From Enterobacter sp. Ag1 (lineage in GTDB: Bacteria; Pseudomonadota; Gammaproteobacteria; Enterobacterales; Enterobacteriaceae), in the NCBI GenBank assembly GCA_000277545.1, contig AKXM01000055.1:1-64000 (forward strand): DNA of 64,000 bases. Direction: 5' to 3'. The notes under the pieces are model-generated. The model made no database searches, had not been told where the DNA came from, and worked only from the letters and a program-made list of their open reading frames with translations. Positions 48,827 through 57,323 of this stretch are shown piece by piece. The first letter of the stretch is position 1, and the number at the start of each line of letters is the position of its first letter. The position numbers were made by a program, and so were the translations under genes.

Positions 48827-49387
48827 ATGGTAGTTGGTGAAAGGACAAAACCTACATCGGGCACACCTATAACTCCCGGAGGAGTCAGGCAGTTAACATT
48901 AGGTGAGATTGCATTAGCTAAGACTCTTTATGGTAACAGTATAAATTACAGCAGGGTTTGGGTTCATAGGAAAAGTTACCTTCCCTTTAATCTACAGCCA
49001 GTTGGTGTTGCTATGAGCCCAAATGGAGAGATGTGGTACAGGGAAGGTACATATTCACCTGATTTCTCATTAGAGACAGAGATACAAAAAAAACACCTGT
49101 TTATGCATGAGATGATGCATGTGTGGCAATCACAAAAAGGGATGTTTGTGAGAACACGTGGAATGTTCTCCCGGTTCGCCGATTATAGCTACAGTTTGAA
49201 TAAAACTGATTTACTTCGCTACGGATTAGAACAGCAAGCGTCAATAGTCAGTGATTATTGGCTTTTGTTAAATTATGGCTTACAGGGTCATAGCGCCTTG
49301 CATGAATATCGTAATTACAATGCTAATGAACCTGTTCATTCATTGATCTCAAGATACAAATCGATTTTAAAGGGGTTCCCCGGGTGA
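48827..49387 (+). CDS. HExxH metallopeptidase-like protein of the Vgr/Rhs-associated type
   Basis: The 186-residue protein starts with a GGVRQLTLGEIALAKTLYG segment seen in short proteins annotated as Vgr- or Rhs-related. It has a zincin motif HEMMHVWQ near residue 101 and a possible third ligand in LEQQASIVSDYW near 150. No signal peptide. It may be a type VI-associated effector or toxin. It overlaps the start of a lipoprotein gene (GTGA), the usual toxin-immunity layout. No VgrG or other secretion gene is in the window. Confidence 0.7.
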   Translation: MVVGERTKPTSGTPITPGGVRQLTLGEIALAKTLYGNSINYSRVWVHRKSYLPFNLQPVGVAMSPNGEMWYREGTYSPDFSLETEIQKKHLFMHEMMHVWQSQKGMFVRTRGMFSRFADYSYSLNKTDLLRYGLEQQASIVSDYWLLLNYGLQGHSALHEYRNYNANEPVHSLISRYKSILKGFPG

Positions 49388-49731
49388 GGAAAATAGCGTC
49401 TATATTTACGGCTATGATTTTGCTGACAGGTTGCCCAGGGGGTAAACCTGCGCCACAGGCAAGATATACGTACATCAATGAAGAAAAGCTCTGTTTCAGC
49501 GTTGATAAAAATGATGTATTGAATTATTACCGAATAGAATCAACTCAGGAAACGGGATACGCCGTAATAAAAAATGATGAAGGGCTACATCTAACATATC
49601 CCGATAATTGTATCAATGTGAAATGGAAGTACGGCTATAGCTATGCCATTTCTTATGGCCTGAATGATAAACGCTATATACACCGATTTTTTATTGACAA
49701 CAATGGGCAGCTCACCAATACGGACTATTAG
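49384..49731 (+). CDS. Small lipoprotein, putative immunity partner
   Basis: The 115-residue protein has a lipobox (FTAMILLTGCPG, Cys near 17), so it should be anchored in an envelope membrane. The rest is a short beta-rich domain with two more Cys (KLCFSV, DNCINV). It starts with GTG at 49384 overlapping the stop of the HExxH gene. Such periplasmic lipoproteins often protect against type VI effectors; here that is inferred from context. Confidence 0.65.
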   Translation: MRKIASIFTAMILLTGCPGGKPAPQARYTYINEEKLCFSVDKNDVLNYYRIESTQETGYAVIKNDEGLHLTYPDNCINVKWKYGYSYAISYGLNDKRYIHRFFIDNNGQLTNTDY

Positions 49732-49902
49732 TAATGTCTTTGCCTGCTTATTTATTTTTAGCGGAAATGGAGTGCAAATTGTTGGCGATTGTATACTGCC
49801 TGCCCGAGGGGCTACAGGGTTATAAGCAGGAACTCAAGAGTCAGTGAATTTTTCTTGGGAATGATCCACACGATCGGTGCCGGATTAAACAGGGAATAGA
49901 TT

Positions 49903-50334
49903 ATGCCAAACAACACGGTTATTAAGAGCCTGCATTTTACGTTAACGGCTGTGCTGTTATTGCTTGTGAGTGGTTATGCGGCATATCAGCATTACTTCAA
50001 TGGTCCACCGAATGATGTGTTTTTCTCCCGCCAAAAAGTCGCCGATACTACGTTCTTATATATCACCCGCTACAACGGCGGAGGCGCTACGGTTTCGGAT
50101 GTCTATCGCTATTATCTGGATGGCAATCTAGCGGGCGATCCAATGGAGCATCTGAAGAATCGTGCCCCGTTTTTGATATCAGCAGTAAGCAATGCAAAGG
50201 TTACGGGTTATGGCAGCCACGTTAATGTCACGCTCACCGGCCGTGTGTATTCGTTTACCAACTCAGACTTGTTCTATTCCGATGGCGTCGCGATTATGCC
50301 GGTTATCAGCTTTACGGCTAACGGCAGCCGTTAA
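49903..50334 (+). CDS. Membrane-anchored protein of unknown function
   Basis: The 143-residue protein has one N-terminal membrane helix (SLHFTLTAVLLLLVSGYAAY) and a ~110-residue, probably periplasmic beta-rich domain (DTTFLYITRYNGGGATVSDVYRYYLDGNL in two stretches). I do not recognise it. It follows the HExxH/lipoprotein pair after 171 bp and overlaps the convergent acetyltransferase gene by 4 bp. Possibly another immunity-type protein. Confidence 0.6.
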   Translation: MPNNTVIKSLHFTLTAVLLLLVSGYAAYQHYFNGPPNDVFFSRQKVADTTFLYITRYNGGGATVSDVYRYYLDGNLAGDPMEHLKNRAPFLISAVSNAKVTGYGSHVNVTLTGRVYSFTNSDLFYSDGVAIMPVISFTANGSR

Positions 50335-50783
50335 AACTCCCGCACTAATCTCGCAGGGCTCCCGACATAAACCCCGGCCACCAGAATATCTTTCGTCACC
50401 ACGCTGCCTGCGCCAATCACCGCGCCGCTGCAAATATGCTCCGTCAGGATAGTGCTGCCGCTGCCTATGGTAACGTTATCGCCGAGGGTAATGGCTATCC
50501 AGTTCTCCGGGTTGGGGTCTGGCCTGCCGCTGCGAAACAGGTCGTTGGCGAAGGTGACGCCGTGGCCGATAAAGCAGTTTTTGCCGGTGGTGACGTTTTC
50601 GCACAGGAACGAGTGGGACTGGACGCGGGTACCAGAGCCGATCACGCAGTGGCGCTGGATCTCAACAAAAGGCCCGACGAATACGCCGCTCTGCAGCGTG
50701 CATTCGTAGAGGTTGACCGGCTCCACAACGGTGACGTCGTCGCTGGCAATTACGTCGCGGATGCCGCTTTTTAGTATTTTCAT
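50331..50783 (-). CDS. Hexapeptide-repeat acyltransferase
   Basis: The 150-residue left-handed beta-helix protein shows repeating [LIV]-G-x4 turns (VFVGPFVEIQRHCVIGSGTR; VTIGSGSTILTEHICSGAVI), a catalytic His region (QSHSFLCENVTTGKNCFIGHG) and the terminal VGSPARLVREF. It probably acetylates a sugar or sugar-nucleotide. No polysaccharide genes lie nearby. Monocistronic. Confidence 0.85.
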   Translation of the reverse strand: MKILKSGIRDVIASDDVTVVEPVNLYECTLQSGVFVGPFVEIQRHCVIGSGTRVQSHSFLCENVTTGKNCFIGHGVTFANDLFRSGRPDPNPENWIAITLGDNVTIGSGSTILTEHICSGAVIGAGSVVTKDILVAGVYVGSPARLVREF

Positions 50784-50862
50784 AGTGGTCTGCCCCGGTG
50801 AATAGAATGAATTTTATTGAGCATAACTCATGGGCTTTTATGATCCCAATTTATCGTAGAGC

Positions 50863-51027
50863 CATTGGTGGCGATATAAATCAACATTTCTGATGTGAAT
50901 AAAATCTCAATTAAGAAATCTGAATTCAGACTCTTAATAATGTACAACATTTACACAGCGGCTAGTGGCTGCTTATCATGGCGGGCTACCTGGATGGTAT
51001 AGACAAGAATATACAAGGATGTGATGT
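50863..51027 (+). repeat. Upstream segment of duplicated unit 1
   Basis: This stretch, from ggtggcgatataaatcaac onward, recurs at about 53260-53421 with roughly 90 percent identity. It forms the promoter/leader of both DUF3289 genes. Confidence 0.75.
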
Positions 51028-51879
51028 ATGTCGGCATTGAAATTTCCCTGCAAGATATTTGAAACCCAGAAAAAGATGGATGACAAAAACGCCAAAGATA
51101 TGAAGTCCGGCGATCTGTCCGAAATCGATCTGAAGGCAAAATTCCACCTGACAGATATTTCTACAAGTATAAATCCTTACACGTTGACGGAGATCCCTTC
51201 ATATGAGCATCCGATGGTGCAGTTCTTTCGCCCTAAGAAGGAGATAAAAAAATTGACAAAATGGGAGTGCGCTCGCATCCTCTTTGATGAGTTCCGGTAT
51301 TTATCACGTCCTTTTTCGTGGGACGGTCCTTACACATCTTTGATCGAACTAATGATCACGCACATGCAAAAGTGTGGCGGGAAGCCCTTTAGTCATCCCT
51401 TACTGAATAGTGCGCTGGAGGAGAAAATATTGAGCGATCGCTCGGAGGAAAACAGTACGCGGCTCCGTCTGAAGAAAGTTTTTGATATCCAAATTTATTG
51501 GGAGCGTAGATGTTATCCTGCAAAATATAAAAATGAGCTAACAGAAACAATTATGAACGGAATACTACCAAAATTCGATCGTCTTCGGGATCGGGTGAAT
51601 GGTATGGGACTTACCGTGCATGATACCTGGGCAACGCATATCACAATTAAGTCCCTAACGATTGATAACGAAAAATATCACGCTGAAATTCACTATAAAG
51701 TTCAGGATCATTTTTGATTGGATGATGATGATATTTTAAAAATAAAATTTAAAAGTATTCGATTATTTCGTATATGGTTTGTCCTGCAACGCTACAGCGA
51801 GTTTGCCTTCAAACCCTTTATTACCAATATGGAAGCCACTATTCATATTATTGGGCGGCGAAATGCAGTTAAAAAATAA
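51028..51879 (+). pseudogene. DUF3289-family gene, copy 1, interrupted by TGA
   Basis: The frame begins MSALKFPCKIFETQKKMDDK and includes WECARILFDEFRYLSRPF, GMGLTVHDTWATHI and HYKVQDHF, then TGA at 51715-51717. The frame stays open after it (DDDDILKIKFKSIRLFRIWF...) to 51879. Copy 2 has Gly at the same place, so this is an inactivating change near residue 230 of 283. The DUF3289 family has no known activity; repeated linkage to DUF943 suggests an effector/immunity relation. The gene for DUF943 begins within its last codons. Confidence 0.75.
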
Positions 51880-52324
51880 AATGATGGTGGGTTTTTTCTG
51901 TCTGGCTGGATGTATAGTGGCGGTATACTGCTTATGGCTGCTCTTTCGATCTGTTGAAATCGTCGCTGTTCATCAGAGAAATAACTACAGCAGTATTTTG
52001 GTCAAGAACTTCCCGTTCACAGACAAAGGTAAGATTGACTGGTGGTTAGAAAATAAGGATGCACTTAAAGCAAAGTATGATATTCCAAAGCCTGCATCTT
52101 ATGGGGGTTTTACTATCACTATTTGGCTTTTTAAGGATGGCTATAAAGAAGAGGGTAAGTATGACAGGCTTTGTTTTGATGATATGAATACCAAAATAAA
52201 CTGCATTGATAAAAACTCTGTTTTTACTATAAGGAAGAGTAAAAACAGAGGAATTACATTTACTGTGGATGATGCTATTTATCGAGAGGAAGAGAACGGT
52301 AAGATTGTCAGGCTTGAATATTAG
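51863..52324 (+). CDS. DUF943-family membrane protein, copy 1
   Basis: The 153-residue protein has one N-terminal membrane helix (GFFCLAGCIVAVYCLWLLF) and a periplasmic-type domain with VEIVAVHQRNNYSSILVKNF, KIDWWLENKD and YDRLCFDDM...NCID, the DUF943 pattern. I chose ATG 51863, which overlaps the end of the DUF3289 frame. First of three paralogues; possibly an immunity protein. Confidence 0.82.
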   Translation: MQLKNKMMVGFFCLAGCIVAVYCLWLLFRSVEIVAVHQRNNYSSILVKNFPFTDKGKIDWWLENKDALKAKYDIPKPASYGGFTITIWLFKDGYKEEGKYDRLCFDDMNTKINCIDKNSVFTIRKSKNRGITFTVDDAIYREEENGKIVRLEY

Positions 52325-52395
52325 AATATAATTTCTGCAGTTTTGAATAAACAGAAAATGCTTTATATTTTAGTCAGTTTTTTGGAGTGATTAAA

Positions 52396-52848
52396 TTGAA
52401 AGGTAACATAATAAGGGGACTGAAATTTCTAGCTGGCGGTCTATTGGCAGGATATTGCTTATGGTTAGCATTTCGACCGGTAGAAATTGTTGCAGTTCAT
52501 AAGAGAAATAGTTATAGCCACATTTTAGTGAAAAACTTCTCCTTAACAAATAAAGGTAAAGTACACTGGTGGTTGAAAAATAAAGATATGCTCAAAGAAA
52601 AATATGATGCTCCAGGTACAGGGAAAGATGCTTTTTTTGAAATTATATTTTGGTATTTTGGGGCCGGTTATGTAGAAACGGATGGTTACGATCGGCTATG
52701 TTTTGACGATCTGGAGCCAACGTTAAATTGTATCGATAAAGATAAAGCTTTTACGGTGTGGCAGGATAGATATAAAAATACAGTAGTTATTTTTCGTGAT
52801 GGTCAATATCGATTAGGCGAAAAAGGGGAGCTGATAAAATATCTGTAA
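52396..52848 (+). CDS. DUF943-family membrane protein, copy 2
   Basis: The 150-residue paralogue has membrane helix FLAGGLLAGYCLWLAF, then VEIVAVHKRNSYSHILVKNF, KVHWWLKNKD and YDRLCFDDLEPTLNCIDKD. The start is probably TTG 52396, 8 bp after ggag; GTG 52387 in frame is the alternative. It lies 71 bp after copy 1 without its own DUF3289 gene. Confidence 0.8.
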   Translation: MKGNIIRGLKFLAGGLLAGYCLWLAFRPVEIVAVHKRNSYSHILVKNFSLTNKGKVHWWLKNKDMLKEKYDAPGTGKDAFFEIIFWYFGAGYVETDGYDRLCFDDLEPTLNCIDKDKAFTVWQDRYKNTVVIFRDGQYRLGEKGELIKYL

Positions 52849-52917
52849 ACGCCCGTTCCCCTGAAGACAACTCCATCAGCACAAAGCCCCGGCCTTCCGG
52901 CAGGACTTCGCAGGCTG

Positions 52918-53232
52918 CTACTTCGTATAGAACTTATAAGTCGCCGTATAAGGCACTTTCAGCGTCGCGCCAAAGGTCGCCGGGTCGCAAACCGTGGGGC
53001 CGGTTACGCCGCCGTGGGTGTCCACACGCTGGATGCTGCTCACGTTGGCACAGGCCCGGCTGTGCGTCTGAAGTGCCGGTCAGCAGCAGCCACGGAATCG
53101 AGCCTTTATCTTTTGACGGGCGAGTGGCGCTTAGCGCGCCGGCCACCATTTTGCCGTCCTGCATGCCTGGCCCGCAGTTCGGACTAGTGTGCACGTGGAA
53201 GCCGTGAATGCCCGGCGGCAGGCCTTTCAGGG
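52918..53232 (-). pseudogene. Fused remnant of DUF3455 and sodC
   Basis: The minus strand matches the C-terminal half of the intact DUF3455 gene (55086-) and then, from 53141-53147, jumps to the middle of sodC ([19 protein letters not shown]). The junction falls in gccacca, present in both parent genes, so a deletion between short repeats removed the part between. The sodC match ends near 53229. Confidence 0.85.
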
Positions 53233-53421
53233 TACCGGCTCCGATCTAGCCGTGGCGCTGGGGAACGACGTAAATCAACATCTCTGATATGAATAAAATC
53301 CCAATTAAGAAATCTGAATTCAGACTCTTAATAATGTACAACACTTACACAGCGGCTAAAGACTGCTTATCATGCCTGGCTACCGGGATGATAGAGACAA
53401 CAATATACAAGGACGTGATTT

Positions 53422-54269
53422 ATGTCGGCATTGCAATTTCCCTGCAAGATATTTGAAACCCAGAAAAAAATGAATGACAAAAACGCCAAAGATATGAAGT
53501 CCGGCGATCTGTCTGAGATTGAACTGAGGGCGAAGTTTCATTTGGTGGACGTTTCCACAAGGGTAGATCCTTACACAATGACGAAAATAAGCCCATTCAG
53601 CCAGCCGCAGTCGATGTTCCACGGCTCCCGGGGAGAAGGTGAAAAACTGACCCGGTGGGAATGTGCTGAGATCCTTTTTGATGAGCTCCGGCACTTGTCC
53701 ATACTGTTTGCGCTGCACGCCCGTACAACCTGCTGATCGATCTGATGATCACACATATGCAAAAAGGTAATGGTAAACAGTTTAGTCATCAATTACTGAA
53801 TAGCGCATTGAAGGAACATATTGTTAATGACAAAACCAAAAATAGTACTCTTCGTTTATTAAAAGATGCTCTGGATGCGGAGATCGACTGGGAAAATAAA
53901 AGCCTATCTTCTAACGGTAAAAGTGAGCTAAATAAAGCTATTCTAGATGGTAAACTTCCTAAGTTTGATCGTTATAAAGATAATTTTAATGGCCTGGGAA
54001 TTACCGTGCATGATACCTGTGCAACGCATATCACAATCAAGTCTCTATATATTGATAAAGAGAGATATCACGCTAAAGTTTACTATGAGGTTCAAGATCA
54101 TTTCGGGCTGGATGATGATGATATTTCTAAGGTCAAATTTAAGTATTTTCGATTTTTTGGTATTTGGTTTATTCTTCAGCACTACAGCCTGTTTGCGTTC
54201 AAGCCTTTTATGACAAATATGGACGCCACAGTTGATATATACGGAGAGCGTAATGAGAGTAAAAAATAA
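53422..54269 (+). pseudogene. DUF3289-family gene, copy 2, frameshifted
   Basis: The frame MSALQFPCKIFETQKKMNDK runs to a stop at 53734-53736. The match to copy 1 resumes in another frame at LLIDLMITHMQKGNGKQFSH and goes on through YYEVQDHFGLDDDDISKVKF to 54269. A net loss of one base around 53712-53722 explains it. Otherwise about two-thirds identical to copy 1. The downstream DUF943 gene starts inside its last codons as in unit 1. Confidence 0.78.
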
Positions 54270-54711
54270 AAACACTCTCTCTACTATATATATATCCATA
54301 TTTTTGCTAGCAAGTTATCTTCTTTGGCTGTCAACTCGTCCGGTGGAAATTATCGCTGTTCATAAGGACGGTAACCATGCCTCTGTTTTGGTTAAATCAT
54401 TTCCATTTACAGATCTGGGCAAGATCAACTGGTGGCTTAAAAATAAAAAAATGCTTAAATTTAAATATGATATTCCCAACCCTGGTCCAAACGGCTCATT
54501 TACAGTTGTTTTCTGGGATTTTGGTGAAGGCTATAAAGAAGAAGGGAAGTATGACAGAAGGTGCTTTAAGGATAAGAAAACAAAGAAAAACTGCATTGAT
54601 AAAGACTCACTCATGTTTGTTAAGGATAGTAATAATACAGGGGTTTCATTTTGGTTGGAAAGTGGTATTTATAGTATAAAAAATGATGAAATGGTGCGGG
54701 AGGATTATTAA
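54253..54711 (+). CDS. DUF943-family membrane protein, copy 3
   Basis: The 152-residue protein has membrane helix IYISIFLLASYLLWLS, then VEIIAVHKDGNHASVLVKSF, KINWWLKNKK and CFKDKKTKKNCIDKDS. ATG 54253 overlaps the last codons of the DUF3289 frame. This copy is intact although its DUF3289 partner is broken. Confidence 0.82.
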   Translation: MRVKNKNTLSTIYISIFLLASYLLWLSTRPVEIIAVHKDGNHASVLVKSFPFTDLGKINWWLKNKKMLKFKYDIPNPGPNGSFTVVFWDFGEGYKEEGKYDRRCFKDKKTKKNCIDKDSLMFVKDSNNTGVSFWLESGIYSIKNDEMVREDY

Positions 54712-54809
54712 TCTGGAAATGAATCTCTTCATATTATAATTGTTATATTGAGTATTATTCTGTTGTCTATCAATCGTATTAATGTTTTTCAAATGAGTGA
54801 CATGCTTCT

Positions 54810-55015
54810 AAACCCCTTGTAACCAATATGGAGGCCGCAGAGGGAATTAATGAAGTGCATGATAAAATAAAAATTCATGGATGTGGTTTTTAACTGGATG
54901 AGTATTATTTTTCGGCAGGATTTGACCATCCTTATGCCCTGTCGATTTTGGTGTTAATGACGGTGAGTATTGCAGAACTAAAAATGCCGAGAGGATAAAA
55001 ACTAAATATCAATAA
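54810..55015 (+). pseudogene. Remnants of a third DUF3289/DUF943 unit
   Basis: 54810-54839 reads KPLVTNMEA, matching the DUF3289 C-terminal KPFITNMEA. 54944-55015 reads DFGVNDGEYCRTKNAERIK and stops, matching the DUF943 C-terminal end (D-x-x-Y-R). The rest of both genes is gone. The following bases (cccgttcccctgaagac) equal those after DUF943 copy 2. Confidence 0.65.
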
Positions 55016-55085
55016 GCACCCGTTCCCCTGAAGACAACTCCATCAGCACAAAGCCCCGGCCTTCCGGCCAGGACTTCACAGGCTG

Positions 55086-55610
55086 CTACTTCGTATAAAA
55101 CTTATAAGTCGCCGTATAAGGTACTTTCAGCGTTGCGCCAAAGGTTGCCGGGTCGCAAACCGTGGGGCCGGTTACGCCGCCGTGAGTGTCTACGCGCTGG
55201 ATGCTGCTTACGTTGGCGAACAGGCCTGGCTGCGCTTCGGAAGTGCCGGTCAGCAGCAGCCACGGAATCGAGCCTTTATCTTTCGACGGGCGAGTGGCGC
55301 TGAGTGTACCGGCCACCACGCTGCCGTCCGCGGCCTGCCAGTGTGGGCCGTCGAAGTGTTTGCCGACGAGGTGCTTCAGGCCTTTGTCGCTGAACAGGTC
55401 GGCTTCCGGGGCCTGGAATACCCAGCTCCCGGTTTTGGCTTCGGCGTCCGCCGCCGCGCAGCGGTAGATCTGCACGCCTCGGGCATAAAGCTCGATTTGC
55501 AGGTGCTCGCCTTTGGGCGCGTCGATGGAGGTATCAGCCGCGTTCGCCAGGGCCGGAAGTCCGCCCATCATCAGCGTGAAGCACGCCGTCGTTAAGAAGC
55601 GCTTGCTCAT
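55086..55610 (-). CDS. DUF3455-family secreted protein
   Basis: The 174-residue protein has a signal peptide ([24 protein letters not shown]) and the DUF3455 pattern: [18 protein letters not shown], then [25 protein letters not shown] and [11 protein letters not shown]. Function unknown. ATG 55610 overlaps the sodC stop (ATGA), so it is made together with periplasmic SodC and may act on the same stress. It forms an intact pair whose partial duplicate lies at 52918. Confidence 0.8.
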   Translation of the reverse strand: MSKRFLTTACFTLMMGGLPALANAADTSIDAPKGEHLQIELYARGVQIYRCAAADAEAKTGSWVFQAPEADLFSDKGLKHLVGKHFDGPHWQAADGSVVAGTLSATRPSKDKGSIPWLLLTGTSEAQPGLFANVSSIQRVDTHGGVTGPTVCDPATFGATLKVPYTATYKFYTK

Positions 55611-56134
55611 GACGTCACTCCGCAAACCATGCGCGCACCGCCGCCGCCGAGCATTGCCGGGTGGTCAGAGTGGTTGTCGCCGCCGGCGTGGATCATCAGC
55701 GAGTGGCCTTTTAAGTCAGACATGCGCAGGCGAGGAGCCAGCACCGGGTAGGTTGCGGTGCCGTCGCTGTCGACGTACAGCGCAGGCAGGTCGCCGAGGT
55801 GGCCGTTGCCCCACGGGCCTTCATGTTTGCCGGTGTGGGCCGGATCAAGGTGGCCGCCCGCCGCGAGGCCAGCCACCATTTTGCCGTCCTGCATGGCGGG
55901 GCCGCAGTTCGGATTAGTGTGAACGTGGAAGCCGTGAATGCCCGGCGGCAGGCCTTTCAGGTTCGGCGTAAAGACCACGCCGTACTGGGTGGCGTGGTAT
56001 TCAATGGTGCCCGCCGGGGTGGAAGTGCCGCTGGCGTCGACGGTGTTCATGGCGACAGTGGCGGCCTGTGCCAGCCCGGTGCAGGCGAGGGCGGTAATAC
56101 TCAGCGCCAGTTTTAATGTTTTTAGCTTATTCAT
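55607..56134 (-). CDS. sodC: Periplasmic Cu,Zn superoxide dismutase
   Basis: The 175-residue protein has a signal peptide ([16 protein letters not shown]). Copper/zinc ligands are in [13 protein letters not shown] near 70-80, [26 protein letters not shown] and HAGGDNHSD. Cys in NPNCGP and VCGVTS should form the conserved disulfide. It removes superoxide outside the cytoplasm. Coupled to the DUF3455 gene. Confidence 0.95.
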   Translation of the reverse strand: MNKLKTLKLALSITALACTGLAQAATVAMNTVDASGTSTPAGTIEYHATQYGVVFTPNLKGLPPGIHGFHVHTNPNCGPAMQDGKMVAGLAAGGHLDPAHTGKHEGPWGNGHLGDLPALYVDSDGTATYPVLAPRLRMSDLKGHSLMIHAGGDNHSDHPAMLGGGGARMVCGVTS

Positions 56135-56360
56135 CGTTTAACCCCGTACTTTTATTAGAAGGTGCAAAAAACAGATGTCGCAAAATTTTGTGCTGCGGGC
56201 TTATGCGCGGCAGTCAGCTGGTTATAACAAACTGTTTTGCGAGTTGTTTGATTGCTCTGATAGGTAAAATTGTGGGTTGAAATTCAGCGTGAAGATTTTT
56301 AAAAGCAATATTTTCATAAAGTTATCCTGTGGTCTTGAGCGATTAAAGGGAGAGGCCTGA

Positions 56361-56465
56361 ATGAAAATAGAAACGGATAAGGCAGTAAAAATAGAGAGTG
56401 AAAAAGACCTGCTAACGATCGTTAAAAATTATCTCGCTGCTGTGCCTGAAATAAAGTGTAGATGA
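56361..56465 (+). CDS. Possible 34-residue small protein
   Basis: The frame MKIETDKAVKIESEKDLLTI... follows a strong aagggagagg site at 56345-56354. The product would be charged and helical. No known relative. Reported only because the ribosome site is good. Confidence 0.3.
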   Translation: MKIETDKAVKIESEKDLLTIVKNYLAAVPEIKCR

Positions 56466-56567
56466 ATACGCTGAGTGGGTTGAAAGCGGTCGCTGAAAAT
56501 CTCGAGATTTTTAAAAAGCCTTTAATTTTCATCCGGCTTGATAAATAAGATATATCCGAATAACAAA

Positions 56568-56586
56568 AGGGCCGCTTAGCGGCCCT
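56568..56586 (-). terminator. Terminator of pnuC
   Basis: Stem agggccgc / gcggccct with loop tta; read on the minus strand it ends in TTTTG. It lies 18 bp past the pnuC stop. Confidence 0.8.
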
Positions 56587-56604
56587 TAAACTGAATAAAA
56601 CGAT

Positions 56605-57321
56605 TTAAGCCAGCGGCCGGGAGCCAATCATTCTGGCGCTCTTGATCCACGCCATAGATCCCATTACCGCAATTGCCGTCAGCAGGATGTATTCCAGCGA
56701 CATGGCATATACGCCCTGAATGGCGTAAATCACCACGCTAATCACGTCGATAACCACCCAAAGCAGCCAGTTTTCGACGTATTTACGCGTCATCAGCACC
56801 ATCGCGGCAATCGACAGGATCAGCATCGCGGAATCCCACAGCGGGAAGGCATCTGGCTGCAGCTGCGGCATCTCAACCGCCACGCCGACATTCTGCATAA
56901 TGCCCACCGCAATATGGGTCAGCACGGCGAAGACCGGGTCGATGAAGAAAGTCATCAGCGCGATGGCGACCAAGCAAACTGCCGCCAGCGTGAACGCCTT
57001 GCTGCGCGGCAGCCAGCGGATTTTCAGCGCGGCCTCGTTGGCCTCGTTCTGGCGGCTCCACGCGTACCAGCCGTAAATGTTGGCGGCGAAGAAGAACACC
57101 TGCAGCAGCAGGCTGGCGTAAAGCTGGATCTGGAAAAAGATCGCCGCAAACAGCGTGACGTTAATCAGGCCGAACAGGTAGTTGATGATCTTCTCTTTGC
57201 TGGCGAACCAGATGCAGAGCAGGCCGAAGACGGTGCCGATGGCCTCGATCCACGACAGCGCGTAGCCGCCCTCGCCGAGCGGAATGGTGACCATCACATT
57301 CTTAATGCTGAAGAAATCCAT
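56605..57321 (-). CDS. pnuC: Nicotinamide riboside transporter PnuC
   Basis: The 238-residue, roughly seven-span membrane protein facilitates uptake of nicotinamide riboside for NAD synthesis. Typical segments are EAIGTVFGLLCIWFASKE, NYLFGLINVTLFA and FFFAANIYGWYAWSRQNE. It starts 2 bp after the udp-like gene, so they are one transcript that links ribonucleoside uptake to nucleoside cleavage. Confidence 0.9.
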   Translation of the reverse strand: MDFFSIKNVMVTIPLGEGGYALSWIEAIGTVFGLLCIWFASKEKIINYLFGLINVTLFAAIFFQIQLYASLLLQVFFFAANIYGWYAWSRQNEANEAALKIRWLPRSKAFTLAAVCLVAIALMTFFIDPVFAVLTHIAVGIMQNVGVAVEMPQLQPDAFPLWDSAMLILSIAAMVLMTRKYVENWLLWVVIDVISVVIYAIQGVYAMSLEYILLTAIAVMGSMAWIKSARMIGSRPLA

Positions 57322-57323
57322 GA

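Larger units (their letters stand above)
56135..56604. other. Intergenic region with one possible small ORF
   Basis: This 470-bp stretch holds the sodC promoter, the possible 34-codon ORF at 56361 and the pnuC terminator at 56568. Nothing else recognised. Confidence 0.5.

Noticed and set aside
51715-51717. TGA in DUF3289 copy 1 as a selenocysteine codon
   Set aside because: The paralogue has Gly at this position, no SECIS-like hairpin is evident directly after it, and the sister copy is also broken.
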